Shown one piece after another: positions 35,001 to 43,325 of a stretch of 64,000 nt of DNA. This stretch comes from Burkholderia sp. GAS332 (GTDB lineage: Bacteria; Pseudomonadota; Gammaproteobacteria; Burkholderiales; Burkholderiaceae). The translations under genes and the position numbers were made by a program. The stretch lies in the NCBI GenBank assembly GCA_900142905.1, contig FSRV01000001.1, forward strand, positions 1,736,001 to 1,800,000, in the 5' to 3' direction. The notes beneath the pieces were generated by a model, which worked only from the letters and a program-made list of their open reading frames with translations, did not search any database and was not told the origin of the DNA. Every line of letters starts with the position of its first letter. Position 1 is the stretch's first letter.

Positions 35001-37070
35001 GCCACCGTCGAGACGACCGGTTATGCAATGAGCGCCGTGGCGACAGTCGAAGCGGCGCTGCGCGTGCGGCTCGGTTTCGATACGACGCGCTTCGAGCGCG
35101 CGGCGGTCGAGCGTCTTGGCGTGCATCTGCGTGAAGTGTTGGCGCAACTCGCGGATGCATCGACCGTCACGCTCGGCGATATCTCGCTGCTCGACGCGGC
35201 CCAGCGTACCGCCTTCGAGCGCGACAGCACCGGTTGCCGGATCGAACCGCTGACCGGGCCGGTGCACCGCTTGATCGCGCAACGCGCGCAGTCGTCGCCC
35301 GAGGCAATCGCGATTGTCTGTGGCGAGGCGCAATTCGACTACGCCGAGCTCGAGCGGCGCAGCGACCGGCTCGCGAAACGGCTGCATGCGCTGGGTATCG
35401 GCAGCGAAGATCGCGTCGCGATCGCCATGCAGCGCTCGGCCGACATGCCGGTCGCGATGCTGGCGGTATGGAAGGTGGGAGCGGCCTACGTGCCGCTCGA
35501 TCCGGAGTATCCGCTCGACCGGATCGCCTACGTGCTCGAAGACGCCGGCGTGCGCGCCGCGATTGCGGACGACGCGGGCCGCTCCCGGCTGCCGGCCTCG
35601 CCCGTCGTGCCGATCGTGTCGCCAGATCAGGCAAAGAGCGCGGAAGAAGACGGCGCGCCGTGGGTCCAGCCGGACATTGCACCGGCTCAGGCGGCCTACG
35701 TGATCTACACGTCGGGTTCGACCGGGCGGCCGAAAGGCGTGGTGGTCACGCACGACGCCCTCGGCAATTTCATGCAGGCGATGCAGGCCGCGCCAGGTCT
35801 CGCCGGCACCGATACGTTGCTGGCCGTGACTTCGCTGTCGTTCGATATTGCCGTACTCGAACTGATGCTGCCGCTCATTGTCGGGGCACGGGTGCGCATC
35901 GCGCGGCACGACGAGGCGCGCGATCCAGCGTTCCTGATGCGCGCGCTTGCCGATGCGACGGTCATGCAGGCCACGCCCGCCACGTGGCGTCTGCTCGTCG
36001 AAGCGGGCTGGCAACCGGCGCGCGGCATGCGGATGTTCTGCGGCGGTGAGGCGCTGCCCGCCGATCTCGCGACGGCGCTCGCCGTGCTGGGCGCGCAACT
36101 ATGGAATCTCTACGGACCGACCGAGGCGACCGTCTGGACCAGCGCCGCCCGCATCGACACGGTCGATCCGGTCAACCAGTCGATCGGCCGGCCGATTGCG
36201 AACACCACGCTCTACGTGCTCGACGCCGCTTTGCAACCCGCACCGGTCGGTGTAGCGGGGGAGTTGTACATCGGCGGCGCGGGGCTGGCGCGGGGCTATC
36301 ACCAACGCGCCGCGCTAAGCGCCGAGCGTTTCGTGCCCGACCCGTTCGCCGCGGCTGTGACGCCCGGTGCACGGATGTATCGCAGCGGCGATCTGGTGCG
36401 CTGGCGGCCGGACGGTGGCGTCGAATACCTGAGCCGGATCGATCAGCAGGTCAAGCTGCGGGGCTTCCGCATCGAACTGGGTGAGATCGAAGCGGTGCTG
36501 GCGGACGAGCCGGGCGTGCGGCAGGCCGCCGTCGTCGCGCGCGAGGGCGCCGGTGGCTTGCGGCTGCTCGCCTATGTGTGTGCGAGCGCCGATGCATCAC
36601 TGGATGTGCCGTTGCTGCGCGCGGCGCTGGCCGGCCGTTTGCCCGCCTACATGCAGCCCGCGCACATTGCCGTGCTGGATGAGATGCCGCTCACGCCGAA
36701 CGGCAAGCTCGACCGCCGGGCGCTCCCCGAACCGCCGGAAGACGGCCGGGCCTGCGGGGCGAGCGTGCCACGCAGCACTTTCGAGGACGAAATCGCGGCG
36801 GTATGGGAACCGTTGCTCGGTGTCGCGGCGATTGCGCCGGATGACGACTTCTTCGCGCTCGGCGGCCATTCGCTGCTGGCGACGCGTCTCGTCGCCCAGA
36901 TGTCGGCGCGCTTCGGCGTCGAATTACCGCTGCGCACGGTGTTCGAAGCGCCGACGCTACGGGCGTTCAGCGCCTACGTCGAGGCAGCCCGTGGCGGTCT
37001 CGACGGCAGCGGGGCGGACGCTTCGCTCGATCGGATCGACGCATTGCTGGACGAGCTCAGCATCGATTGA
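29052..37070 (+). CDS. NRPS 2, C-A(Asp)-PCP-E-C-A(Gly)-PCP
   Basis: 2672 residues. Condensation 1 (about 50-480, MHHIVSDGWS) is of the LCL kind. Adenylation 1 (513-1010) has hand-read pocket D-L-T-K-V-G-H-V-G-K, the aspartate code. Carrier LGGDSI lies near 1058. The epimerisation domain (1120-1560) has HHLAVDGVSWRIL and EGHGRDE. Condensation 2 (from about 1590, RHHLLLDGWSS) is of the DCL kind, as expected after an E domain. Adenylation 2 has D-I-L-Q-F-G-L-V-W-K, a glycine code. Carrier LGGHSL lies near 2604. It should add D-Asp then Gly; the Asp may be beta-hydroxylated by an enzyme not in this window. Start ATG 29052, not the earlier in-frame starts inside NRPS 1. Confidence 0.9.
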   Translation: MQQFDKHALARRIAALAPDARSRLLGALAEKGIDFAMLPIVPAKTLHAARPLSFQQQRMWFLSRLGGAESAFHISGLLRFDGPLDRAVLQRSVDLLLERHDVLKSRYAEDSAGVPWQTVEAQVAAPVALSDLRALPEAEREARAEALARADASRPFDLGTPPLLRARLITLADDCYWLALSMHHIVSDGWSGEIMLRELCAIYSAPVQDGSIGTALPPLSPLPPLPITYADYALWQRDLAGTGVFERQLGYWREQLGTGGARLPLATDRPRGAVQSFAGARLRFTLPAALSTQLRALALSRDTTLFNVLLAVFHAVLARLSGETDIRIGVPSANRARAEVAPLVGFFVNTLVIRATPTPELSFDALLANIQQSMLDAHANQDVPFEQIVEALQPDRSLSANPLFQVKFTQQLPLVAHALPGGLTVTPLALDDDATRFDVGLDVTDLPGGIEGVVSYASELFDHATIQRVADAFAGVAAQIAAAPGTTVGRLALPGALDGAHGAMRTWPHQDVLSAWRAHVLARPDALALHTDAAGAVSRGELDAATQRIAQRLIAAGARAETRVALCAPRSAAFAMGLLGILKTGAAYVPLDPAAPPARLAEMLADSGAVCALGFGEGVRALRAAGCEPLILTGDAAAPLLGERFIEGAADDAFVAPFVEPQQAAYLIYTSGSTGKPKGVLVSHGALADYAQGVVERFAWGDDLRMAMVSTVAADLGHTVLFGALCSGSALYLPDADSAFDPGRFADYVSRNRIDILKIVPSHLGALLQAECAADVLPAHALVLGGEPLPATLVERVRALKPGCRIFNHYGPTETTVGVLATQVGEHGLGVEVPIGRPLPNAYAQILDAQLEAVPAGVEGELYLGGPGVARGYLGRPGLTAERFVPDPRGGGERLYRSGDRARWSADGSIMFIGRADDQVKIRGYRVEPREIAHVLRGHPGVAQAEVIAARRDDGADQLLAYVVAAAGQPADTAALRAHLAAQLPDYMVPAHVIAIERMPLTQNGKLDRRALPEPQPVADAAAGDEPPQGETERTLADIWQQVLRLASVGRHANFFDLGGDSILSLQIIGRARRAGIKLTPRQVFEHQTIAALAQVAVPLKPAAATPKIDAVSAARDAALTPAQARFFALDLPNPAHWNQSVLLRCVTPLHPAALNAAFATLIARHDALRLRCTRDADGAWQVQSAPAPAVENAACVAHCTAVDTSDLERQCEAAQRSLDPAAGVLVRALHLSLPRMAASDSGERLFIAIHHLAVDGVSWRILIDELEHAYRGALAGRVADLSEPGIGAQAWAGDWQRRLAGGALAESAIAWVQAGDGVTPWPLASLGPVEPRAASARVDCVRSALDVETTQALLALPGNERRLHIDDLLLTAFAQALARVAGTTGAEIWTEVEGHGRDELPAYADAPDLSRSVGWFTSLYPVMLAADADLAEALVRNRQRLHTLPDDGVSFGLLRELGDPATRAQLRALPLPTVRFNYLGRVDAGVDTSGLFTLSDEPRGRERDPLAPPPVGLALDARVQGERLHADWTFDAASCAAARVEALAAAFQQTLRELITLCSQDDYATLAPVDFPGMALGRAALTGVQAPGARIEDLYPLSPMQRGMLFEVQYAPDDARYMNQFALTLDGLDLARFEAAWQAVFARHPVLRTAIRTRGIADTDGMHVPLQWVDRAARMPIALHDLSTSPTPVADLARLAKQHRETPFDLECAPLMRAALVRLPDRRYRFLWTRHHLLLDGWSSARVLAEVVERYRDPDSAAWSAPVPRYRDYIVWLNAQRASFDEAGQAFWRPRVNAPAEPTLLGAALPAPSAALCGSQANERAHGSTRTPRHDFVDTHWTAAQTDALAAFARAQRITLNTLLQGAWLVLLQRYTGQQTVAFGATVTGRPETLPGAQEMVGLFINTLPIVRDASPAQRRDTWLRALQDENLALREHEHMPLAEIQRLRTGGGALFDTLLVFENYPLDASLHEHANDPRALRYSDVATVETTGYAMSAVATVEAALRVRLGFDTTRFERAAVERLGVHLREVLAQLADASTVTLGDISLLDAAQRTAFERDSTGCRIEPLTGPVHRLIAQRAQSSPEAIAIVCGEAQFDYAELERRSDRLAKRLHALGIGSEDRVAIAMQRSADMPVAMLAVWKVGAAYVPLDPEYPLDRIAYVLEDAGVRAAIADDAGRSRLPASPVVPIVSPDQAKSAEEDGAPWVQPDIAPAQAAYVIYTSGSTGRPKGVVVTHDALGNFMQAMQAAPGLAGTDTLLAVTSLSFDIAVLELMLPLIVGARVRIARHDEARDPAFLMRALADATVMQATPATWRLLVEAGWQPARGMRMFCGGEALPADLATALAVLGAQLWNLYGPTEATVWTSAARIDTVDPVNQSIGRPIANTTLYVLDAALQPAPVGVAGELYIGGAGLARGYHQRAALSAERFVPDPFAAAVTPGARMYRSGDLVRWRPDGGVEYLSRIDQQVKLRGFRIELGEIEAVLADEPGVRQAAVVAREGAGGLRLLAYVCASADASLDVPLLRAALAGRLPAYMQPAHIAVLDEMPLTPNGKLDRRALPEPPEDGRACGASVPRSTFEDEIAAVWEPLLGVAAIAPDDDFFALGGHSLLATRLVAQMSARFGVELPLRTVFEAPTLRAFSAYVEAARGGLDGSGADASLDRIDALLDELSID

Positions 37071-37088
37071 CCCCCTTTGTGGCAAAAA

Positions 37089-37108
37089 ACCCCGGTCGCG
37101 ACCGGGGT
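37089..37108 (+). terminator. terminator after NRPS 2
   Basis: ACCCCGGTCG and CGACCGGGGT form a perfect 20-base palindrome 18 bases after the stop, followed by TGTTCATTTT and preceded by A6. It separates the first NRPS operon from the receptor operon. Confidence 0.7.
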
Positions 37109-37123
37109 GTTCATTTTGTGATT

Positions 37124-37142
37124 GATAATGAGACTGATTATT
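37124..37142 (+). promoter_or_regulatory. Fur box upstream of the TonB receptor
   Basis: GATAATGAGACTGATTATT matches the 19-base Fur consensus (GATAATGATAATCATTATC) at 15 of 19 positions by my count. It lies 60 bases before the receptor gene, so iron-responsive repression is expected. Confidence 0.7.
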
Positions 37143-37201
37143 ATTTACAATCCATCGGTTACAAAAATTACAACCGCAGGTGTCGGAGACGTTAAGACCC
37201 C

Positions 37202-39451
37202 ATGCGGCGCGATAACGCAGCGAGATCACACGGGAAAACAATGCAAGCTGGGATTCAGATGAAGACGCTGGCCATGTTGGTCGGGATGACGGTCGGCACG
37301 GTGCCGGCCTGGGCAGCGGATGCGGCAGCAGCCGCAGCGGCGGCATCGGATAGCGCCGTTGCAGGCAAAGCGGCGGCGCAGACCCCCCCGACCGGCAAGC
37401 AGTTGCCTGGCATCAGCGTGCAGGGCGATCGCGAGCACGCGGACGGCCCGGTCAAGGGTTTCGTCGCCTATCAGGGCAGTGGCGCGACCAAGACCGGCAC
37501 GCCGATTCACGAAACGCCGCAGTCGATCTCCGTGATCGGCCGTGAGCAGCTCGACGACCGCAACGTCACGAACCTGAACGATGCACTGCATTACACGGCA
37601 GGCGTCGCCACCTACTACAGCAACGACACCCGTAACGACGCGTTCATGATTCGCGGCTTCAGTTCGGACTTCTTCTACCTCGACGGCACGCGCATGCCGG
37701 CCGTGCCGGGCCGCGCGCTCGACCAGTGGCGCGTCGATCCGTATCAGCTCGAGCGTATCGAGGTCGTCAAGGGCCCGGCGTCGGTGCTGTACGGGCTGGG
37801 CGAGCCGGGCGGCGTGGTCAGCATGGTCTCGAAGATGCCGACCGACTACGCCCGTGGCCAGGTCGATCTGCTGGCGGGCAGCTATAACCACTACGGGGTC
37901 GGCATCGACACCTCCGGACCGGTGGATGCCGACAAGCGCGTGCTGTACCGCTTCATCGCGCAGGAGACTTACAGCCAGAATCAGGTGGACTCGGTGCACG
38001 GCAACCGGACGCTGGTGGCGCCGTCCCTCACGCTGCGCCCAAGTGCCGATACCTCGCTGACGTTGACGGCGACCTACCTGCGCGACAACACGATGGATTC
38101 GAACAACTTCCTGCCGTACTACGGCACGGTTGCGCCGACCAAGTTCGGCCAGCGGGTCCCGACCAGTCTTGCCACCAGCAATCCGAACTACGAAAACTAC
38201 GACAAGACGCAGTATTCGTTTGCCTACCTGTTCGAGCATCACTTCGATCCGAACTGGACCTTCAAGCAGAACTTCCGTTATTCGCACCTCGACCTGAATA
38301 ACCAGGCGTTGTTCGGCTATTCGCTGAGCTCGGATCAGCAAACCATCCAGCGCGCGGCGATGAATCTGCGCTCGAGCTTCAACGACATCGATATCGACAA
38401 TCAGTTGCAAGGCAAGGTGAAGACCGGGCCGATCGACCACACCGTACTGTTCGGCTTCAACTTCACGAACCAGAACTTTATGGATAACGAAGGGTATACG
38501 TACACGGGTTACGCGTTGAACCTGTACAACCCGACGACGCTGAACAATCCGGTGATCGCGCCGTCGTTCAACGACACGCAGCAGCGCACGGTGCAGCGTC
38601 AGTTGGGCGTGTACGTGCAGGACCAGATGAAGTACCAGAAATGGCTTCTGGTGCTAAGCGGTCGTGAAGACTGGCTTTCGACGACCACCAACGACAATCT
38701 CGCGGGCACCAGCAGCATCCAGCGCAGCAGTGCGTTCAGCGGCCGCGCGGGGCTGATGTATCTGTTCGATTCCGGCATTGCGCCGTACGTCAGTTACTCG
38801 ACGTCGTTCCAGCCGGTGATCGGCAACAACGCCTACGGCAGCCCGCTGGTTCCGCTGCGCTCGAAGCAGGTGGAAGCCGGCGTGAAGTACCAGCCGACCT
38901 TCATGAATGCGACGTTCTCTGCCGCGCTGTTCGATCTGCGTCAGAACAACGCGCTCACCGCCGCGCCTGATCCGGCGCTGACGGGCAATGTGCAGACCGG
39001 TCAGATTCGCAGCCGCGGCCTTGAACTGGAGGCGACCGCCGAGCTGACGGAAAACCTCAAGCTGCTCGCCGCGTACACGTTGCAGGACGTCAAGGTGACG
39101 CAAGGCAGCGCGCTGGATCCGACCGTCGGCAAGACGCCGACCGCCACGCCGCGCAACATCGCGTCGCTGTGGCTCGACTATTCGATGACGGCAGGTCCGC
39201 TGCGCGGCCTCGGTTTCGGCGCGGGCGTCCAGTACTTCGGCCCGACCTACGCGACCTCGGACAACGCGTTGACCGTCGGCTCGTTCACCGTGGCCGATGC
39301 GGCGGTTCACTACACGATTCCGCACTGGCGCTTCGTGCTGTCGGCGAACAATCTGTTCGACCGCACCTATGTCGCCCGTTGCGGCAACACGACGCGCTGC
39401 CAGTACGGCGAGCGCCGCAATGTGCTGCTGACCGCCCGCTACACGTGGTAA
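37202..39451 (+). CDS. TonB-dependent ferric-siderophore receptor
   Basis: 749 residues if started at 37202; internal ATGs at 37241 and 37259 (MKTLAMLVGMTVGTVPAWAA) also give a signal peptide, so the exact start is open. The plug domain has ETPQSISVIGREQL, FMIRGFSSDFFYLDGTRMP and ERIEVVKGPASVLYGLGEPG. The 22-strand barrel ends RYTW with the terminal aromatic needed for assembly. There is no N-terminal signalling (STN) domain, so it does not itself control a FecI-type sigma factor. A cysteine pair (RCGNTTRC) sits near the end, as in FhuA/FhuE-like receptors. First gene of the uptake operon, with a Fur box. Confidence 0.92.
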   Translation: MRRDNAARSHGKTMQAGIQMKTLAMLVGMTVGTVPAWAADAAAAAAAASDSAVAGKAAAQTPPTGKQLPGISVQGDREHADGPVKGFVAYQGSGATKTGTPIHETPQSISVIGREQLDDRNVTNLNDALHYTAGVATYYSNDTRNDAFMIRGFSSDFFYLDGTRMPAVPGRALDQWRVDPYQLERIEVVKGPASVLYGLGEPGGVVSMVSKMPTDYARGQVDLLAGSYNHYGVGIDTSGPVDADKRVLYRFIAQETYSQNQVDSVHGNRTLVAPSLTLRPSADTSLTLTATYLRDNTMDSNNFLPYYGTVAPTKFGQRVPTSLATSNPNYENYDKTQYSFAYLFEHHFDPNWTFKQNFRYSHLDLNNQALFGYSLSSDQQTIQRAAMNLRSSFNDIDIDNQLQGKVKTGPIDHTVLFGFNFTNQNFMDNEGYTYTGYALNLYNPTTLNNPVIAPSFNDTQQRTVQRQLGVYVQDQMKYQKWLLVLSGREDWLSTTTNDNLAGTSSIQRSSAFSGRAGLMYLFDSGIAPYVSYSTSFQPVIGNNAYGSPLVPLRSKQVEAGVKYQPTFMNATFSAALFDLRQNNALTAAPDPALTGNVQTGQIRSRGLELEATAELTENLKLLAAYTLQDVKVTQGSALDPTVGKTPTATPRNIASLWLDYSMTAGPLRGLGFGAGVQYFGPTYATSDNALTVGSFTVADAAVHYTIPHWRFVLSANNLFDRTYVARCGNTTRCQYGERRNVLLTARYTW

Positions 39452-39493
39452 TGGCATGACCGACTGCTCGCAAGCCGCCGCCAGGGAGCTGGA

Positions 39494-40294
39494 ATGCGCA
39501 TGAATGAAGTTCAGGCCGTACCCGCGCTGCGCGCCGAGAATATCGGCGTGCGGCTCGGGACGCGCACCGTGCTCGACGGCTTGTCCGTCGAGTTCGAAAC
39601 CGGGCGCATTACCGCCCTCTGTGGTCCGAACGGCTGCGGCAAGAGTACGCTGCTGCGTTCGCTTGGCGGGCTGTTGCGGCCGAGTACCGGCCAGGTGTGG
39701 CTCGACGGCCGGCCGCTCGGCGGCTTCGGGCCGCGCGAGCGGGCCCAGCGTCTGGCCATGCTGGCGCAGAATCCGCTGGTGCCGGAAGGCATGCTCGTGG
39801 AAGAACTGGTCGCCACGGGTCGCTACTGCTATACCGGTATCGCGGCGCGGCCCGGTCCCGAGGATCTCGCGGCGATCGAGCGCGCGATCGAACGGACTCA
39901 TCTGCAGGCGCTGCGCAAGCGCGATCTGGCGCAACTGTCGGGCGGGGAGCGCCAGCGCGCGTTCATTGCAATGGCGCTCGCGCAAGGCGGCCGCGTGCTG
40001 CTGCTCGACGAGCCGACCACGTTTCTCGATATCCATCACCAGGTCGAAGTGCTGAAGCTCATTCGCGATCTGGCGCGTGAGATGTCGCTGACGGTGGTGT
40101 GGGTGCTGCATGATCTGAATCAGGCCGCGGTTTTCAGCGACGACATTATGTTGATGAAGGACGGCAAGATTCGTGCGCGCGGCGTTCCCGAAGCGATCAT
40201 GCAACCCGAGGTGCTCGAACCCGTATTCGATACGCCGATGCGGCGCATCACAGTCGACGGCGATCCGGTCTGCCTGCCGAGGATGACGTCTTGA
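39494..40294 (+). CDS. ferric-siderophore ABC importer ATPase (FecE/OrbC-like)
   Basis: 266 residues: Walker A GPNGCGKST, Q-loop AQNPLVPEG, signature LSGGERQRAF, Walker B VLLLDEPTTFLDIHHQ and the switch histidine WVLHDLNQA. This is the pattern of siderophore and cobalamin importer ATPases. It starts 42 bases after the receptor gene, and its stop overlaps the TTG start of the permease gene, so it is coupled to it. Confidence 0.92.
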   Translation: MRMNEVQAVPALRAENIGVRLGTRTVLDGLSVEFETGRITALCGPNGCGKSTLLRSLGGLLRPSTGQVWLDGRPLGGFGPRERAQRLAMLAQNPLVPEGMLVEELVATGRYCYTGIAARPGPEDLAAIERAIERTHLQALRKRDLAQLSGGERQRAFIAMALAQGGRVLLLDEPTTFLDIHHQVEVLKLIRDLAREMSLTVVWVLHDLNQAAVFSDDIMLMKDGKIRARGVPEAIMQPEVLEPVFDTPMRRITVDGDPVCLPRMTS

Positions 40295-42330
40295 CGGCGC
40301 TCGGTGCGAGAGGCGCGGCCGGTATTCGGCCGCGGGGCGACGCGTACCGGTATCTCGCGGCGGGCGGCTTGGTCGCGCTGGCAGGCATGCTCGCGTGGAA
40401 TACGCTGTTTGCTTACGGACCGTCCGGCTTCGGCTGGGCGGCGCTCGGCGAGCCGGGCTCCGCCGAGCGGCTGCTGTTCCTCGAACTCCATCTGCCCCGT
40501 GCGCTCGCCGGTGCGCTGGCGGGCGCCGCATTTGGCATGGCGGGCGCCTTGCTGCAAACGGTCACGCACAACCCACTCGCCTCGAGCGACCTGTTGGGCG
40601 TCACGACCGGTGCGCAACTGGGGCTCGTCGCCACCTTCATCTGGAGTGCGCTGCCCGTTGCGCCCGCGATCTTCGTCGGCGGCCTCGCGGCGGCCGGGCT
40701 CACGTTCGCGGTCGCTGGCGGATGGCGTGCCTCGCCGCTCAGAATGACCCTCGCGGGCGCGGCCACCGCGCTCGCACTCAACGCGCTGCTGACGCTGGTG
40801 CTGACCATCAGCGACGACTCGGCCGTCAGCATCGTGCTGTGGAGCACGGGATCGTTGCAGCAGATCGGCACGGGCGGTGTCGCCACGGCCTGTCTGCTCG
40901 CGCTGCCGGTATTGGCGCTGGCGCTCGTGCTGGCGCGCGGCCTCGATCTGATCCGGCTCGGCGACGAGCAGGCGAGCCTGCTCGGGTTGCGTCCCCAGAT
41001 ATTGCGCGCGCTGTGTGTCGTGCTCGCCACCTGGCTGACCGCGATTGCGATCGGCCGCGCAGGACCGGTCGGTTTTGTCGGACTGATTGCGCCGAACCTG
41101 TTGCGTGCGGCGGGCGTGCACCGGCCGTCGCGGCTGATCGTGCTGTCCGCGGTATGGGGCGCCGTGCTGCTGCTCGTTTCCGATGCGGTCGTGATCGCCA
41201 TGGGCGATGACGGCTTGCTGCCGCTCGGCGTGATGACTGCGCTGATCGGCACGCCGGTGTTGCTGGTGATCCTGCGCCGGACCGCCGCGCCGACGCCCGC
41301 GCGTCTGATGATGAGCGCTGCCGAAAGCCGCACGCGGCTCGTTTCGCCGCGCCGCCTGTTCTGGGGCGGTGGGGCGGTGCTGCTCGGCCTGCTGCTCGTG
41401 ACGGCGTCGCATGATTCGAGCGGCCTATCGTTGCCGGACCTCGTGCGCGGTATTCTGGCGGGCGACCCGCGGGCGCTGATGATTGCCGACCTGCGCGTGC
41501 CGCGCACGCTGATCGCGATCCTGGGCGGCGCGTTGCTGGCCGCGAGCGGCACCCTGTTGCAAGGCATGACGCGTAACCCGCTGGCTGGACCCGAGATGTT
41601 CGGCGGCACGGCGGCAGCGAGCCTCGCGATGCTGCTGATGATGCTGCTTGCGCCCGCCGCAGCCGGCTCGATGGCATTCTGGGGCGTGCCGCTCGCGTGG
41701 GCCGCGTCCGCTGCTGCGCTCGGCTTCGTGATCGCACTGAACTGGCGCGGCGGACTCGAACCCATGCGTGTCACGCTGACGGGTCTCGCCTGCGCAGCGC
41801 TTTTAGCCGCACTCCTGAATGTCGTGCTGTTGCAGTTTCACGTGCATATCACCCAGGCGCTCAGCTGGCTGGTTGGCAGCACCTATGCGCAAGGTTGGGG
41901 TGCGTTCGCCGCGATGCTGCCGTGGGCGATCCTGAGCCTGCCGTTCGCGTGGCGGGCCGGGCGCTGGCTCGAACTGCTGGCGCTCGGCGACGCGGCGGCG
42001 GCCTCGCTCGGGCTCGACGTTTCGCGCGCGCGGCTTGCGTTGCTCGCGGTGGCGAGCCTGATGACCGCGACTGCCGTGTCCGGCACCGGGCCGGTGGCGT
42101 TCGCCGGCTTGATCGCCCCGCATGCGGCGCGTCTGCTCGGATTGCGTGGACAACGCCAGCAGATCGGCGCGTCGATGCTGATCGGGGCGTTGCTGCTCGG
42201 GGTTGCCGATTGCATCGGCCGGCTGGCTTTTGCGCCGCGCGATCTGCCGCTCGGTATTCTGACGGCAGCGCTGGGCGCGCCTTATTTTCTGTGGCTGCTG
42301 GCGCGCAGCTATTTGCGGCGTACCAGATGA
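40291..42330 (+). CDS. ferric-siderophore ABC importer, fused double permease (FhuB-like)
   Basis: 679 residues made of two FecCD-type halves (about 1-345 and 346-679), each with around ten membrane spans and the coupling motif: LPRALAGALAGAAFGMAGAL and LLGVTTGAQLG in half one, VPRTLIAILGGALLAASGTL and GLIAPHAARLLG in half two. Such fusions replace the usual two-subunit permease. Starts with TTG at 40291, overlapping the ATPase stop by four bases; its stop overlaps the reductase ATG (ATGA). Confidence 0.93.
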   Translation: MTALGARGAAGIRPRGDAYRYLAAGGLVALAGMLAWNTLFAYGPSGFGWAALGEPGSAERLLFLELHLPRALAGALAGAAFGMAGALLQTVTHNPLASSDLLGVTTGAQLGLVATFIWSALPVAPAIFVGGLAAAGLTFAVAGGWRASPLRMTLAGAATALALNALLTLVLTISDDSAVSIVLWSTGSLQQIGTGGVATACLLALPVLALALVLARGLDLIRLGDEQASLLGLRPQILRALCVVLATWLTAIAIGRAGPVGFVGLIAPNLLRAAGVHRPSRLIVLSAVWGAVLLLVSDAVVIAMGDDGLLPLGVMTALIGTPVLLVILRRTAAPTPARLMMSAAESRTRLVSPRRLFWGGGAVLLGLLLVTASHDSSGLSLPDLVRGILAGDPRALMIADLRVPRTLIAILGGALLAASGTLLQGMTRNPLAGPEMFGGTAAASLAMLLMMLLAPAAAGSMAFWGVPLAWAASAAALGFVIALNWRGGLEPMRVTLTGLACAALLAALLNVVLLQFHVHITQALSWLVGSTYAQGWGAFAAMLPWAILSLPFAWRAGRWLELLALGDAAAASLGLDVSRARLALLAVASLMTATAVSGTGPVAFAGLIAPHAARLLGLRGQRQQIGASMLIGALLLGVADCIGRLAFAPRDLPLGILTAALGAPYFLWLLARSYLRRTR

Positions 42331-43325
42331 TGGCCCGTGCACTGAACTACGAAGCGCTGCTCGCGCGGCCCGCACTCGCGGAGTTGCGCGATTACTGCAC
42401 GTTCGACGATGATGGCCGCCGCCGGGTGACGGGCGCGATCTTGCGCGATCCTGAAGCGCTCGCGCAGGAATTGGCGCGTTGCGCGCAACGGGATCGCGAG
42501 GCAGGGGTGCGCTTGACGGCTGAGGTCGCGGGTGAAGGTGCACCTTTGCGCAGCGGCATGCTGATGCGGGCCTACGCGTCGGAGTGGTCGATCTATTTCG
42601 CTGGCACGATGCTGTATCTGCTCGCGGTTCCCGCGCTGCTGCTGGACGCTGTGCCGGATCTGTCGCTGGCGAACTTGTCGTTCGCGCCGGAAGGTTATCC
42701 GAAGAGCGTGCGGCTCGATCGCGCGTTGCGGCCGGTTGGCAGCGATCCGGCCTCGCGTTATGGGGTGTTGCTGGACGAAGTTTTCCCGGCGCTGGTGAGT
42801 GCGTTGCAGCGGGCGAGCGGGGTGAGCCCCGAGATTGTGTGGGTGAATCTCGCGACGCGTATCGATACGGTGTTCGCGTCGTTGGCCGAACATGTGCCGT
42901 CGATTGCGCAAGCGGCGCTTGCCGAGCGCGATGCGTTGTTGTCCGCGCCGCTTGCGTTGAGCGGGGCCGGTGAGAATCCATACCGTCATGCTTTCCGATT
43001 TCAGCACGATGTGCATCCGCTTGCAGCGGAACCGTTTCGGGTACGGCGTAATTGCTGTCTGAGATACGCGTTCGACGATCACTATAAATATTGCACGATG
43101 TGTCCGCTGCTTCGTAAGTTGCCGGTCGCGGAGCGTGATGCGCATTTCGAGCGGCTGGCCGTGTATGAGCACGAACATGAGCACGAGGACGAGCACGAGG
43201 ACGAGGACGAGCATGAGCATGAGCATGAGCATGAGCATGAGCATGAGCACGGACACGGACACGGACACGGACACCCGCACGATCACCCGCACGAAGCTGC
43301 TTGCGGAGGGGCACATGATGAATAG
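42327..43325 (+). CDS. FhuF/OrbF-type ferric-siderophore reductase with His/Glu tail
   Basis: A 332-residue protein. The FhuF-type 2Fe-2S cysteines are seen as NCCLRYAF and YCTMCPLL at about residues 242-259 (CC-x10-C-x2-C). Such proteins reduce Fe(III) on the cytoplasmic side so that it leaves the siderophore. After the family's usual end comes a 43-residue tail of alternating Glu-His, Asp-His and Gly-His pairs (281-323), a likely metal-binding appendage not normal for FhuF. ATG at 42327 overlaps the permease stop; the earlier in-frame start at 41697 lies inside the permease gene. The end overlaps the start of the binding-protein gene by 11 bases. Confidence 0.85.
   Translation: MMARALNYEALLARPALAELRDYCTFDDDGRRRVTGAILRDPEALAQELARCAQRDREAGVRLTAEVAGEGAPLRSGMLMRAYASEWSIYFAGTMLYLLAVPALLLDAVPDLSLANLSFAPEGYPKSVRLDRALRPVGSDPASRYGVLLDEVFPALVSALQRASGVSPEIVWVNLATRIDTVFASLAEHVPSIAQAALAERDALLSAPLALSGAGENPYRHAFRFQHDVHPLAAEPFRVRRNCCLRYAFDDHYKYCTMCPLLRKLPVAERDAHFERLAVYEHEHEHEDEHEDEDEHEHEHEHEHEHEHGHGHGHGHPHDHPHEAACGGAHDE
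43167..43295 (+). repeat. His-rich coding repeat in the reductase gene
   Basis: GAGCAT, GAGGAC and GGACAC hexamers in tandem encode the alternating His tail. Three sub-blocks are visible: mixed EH/ED, then seven EH, then four GH followed by PH/DH. Confidence 0.92.

Noticed and set aside
34524..36098. 524-codon minus-strand open frame inside NRPS 2
   Set aside because: Antisense shadow of the C2-A2 region; composition is typical of reversed GC-rich coding sequence with no domain.
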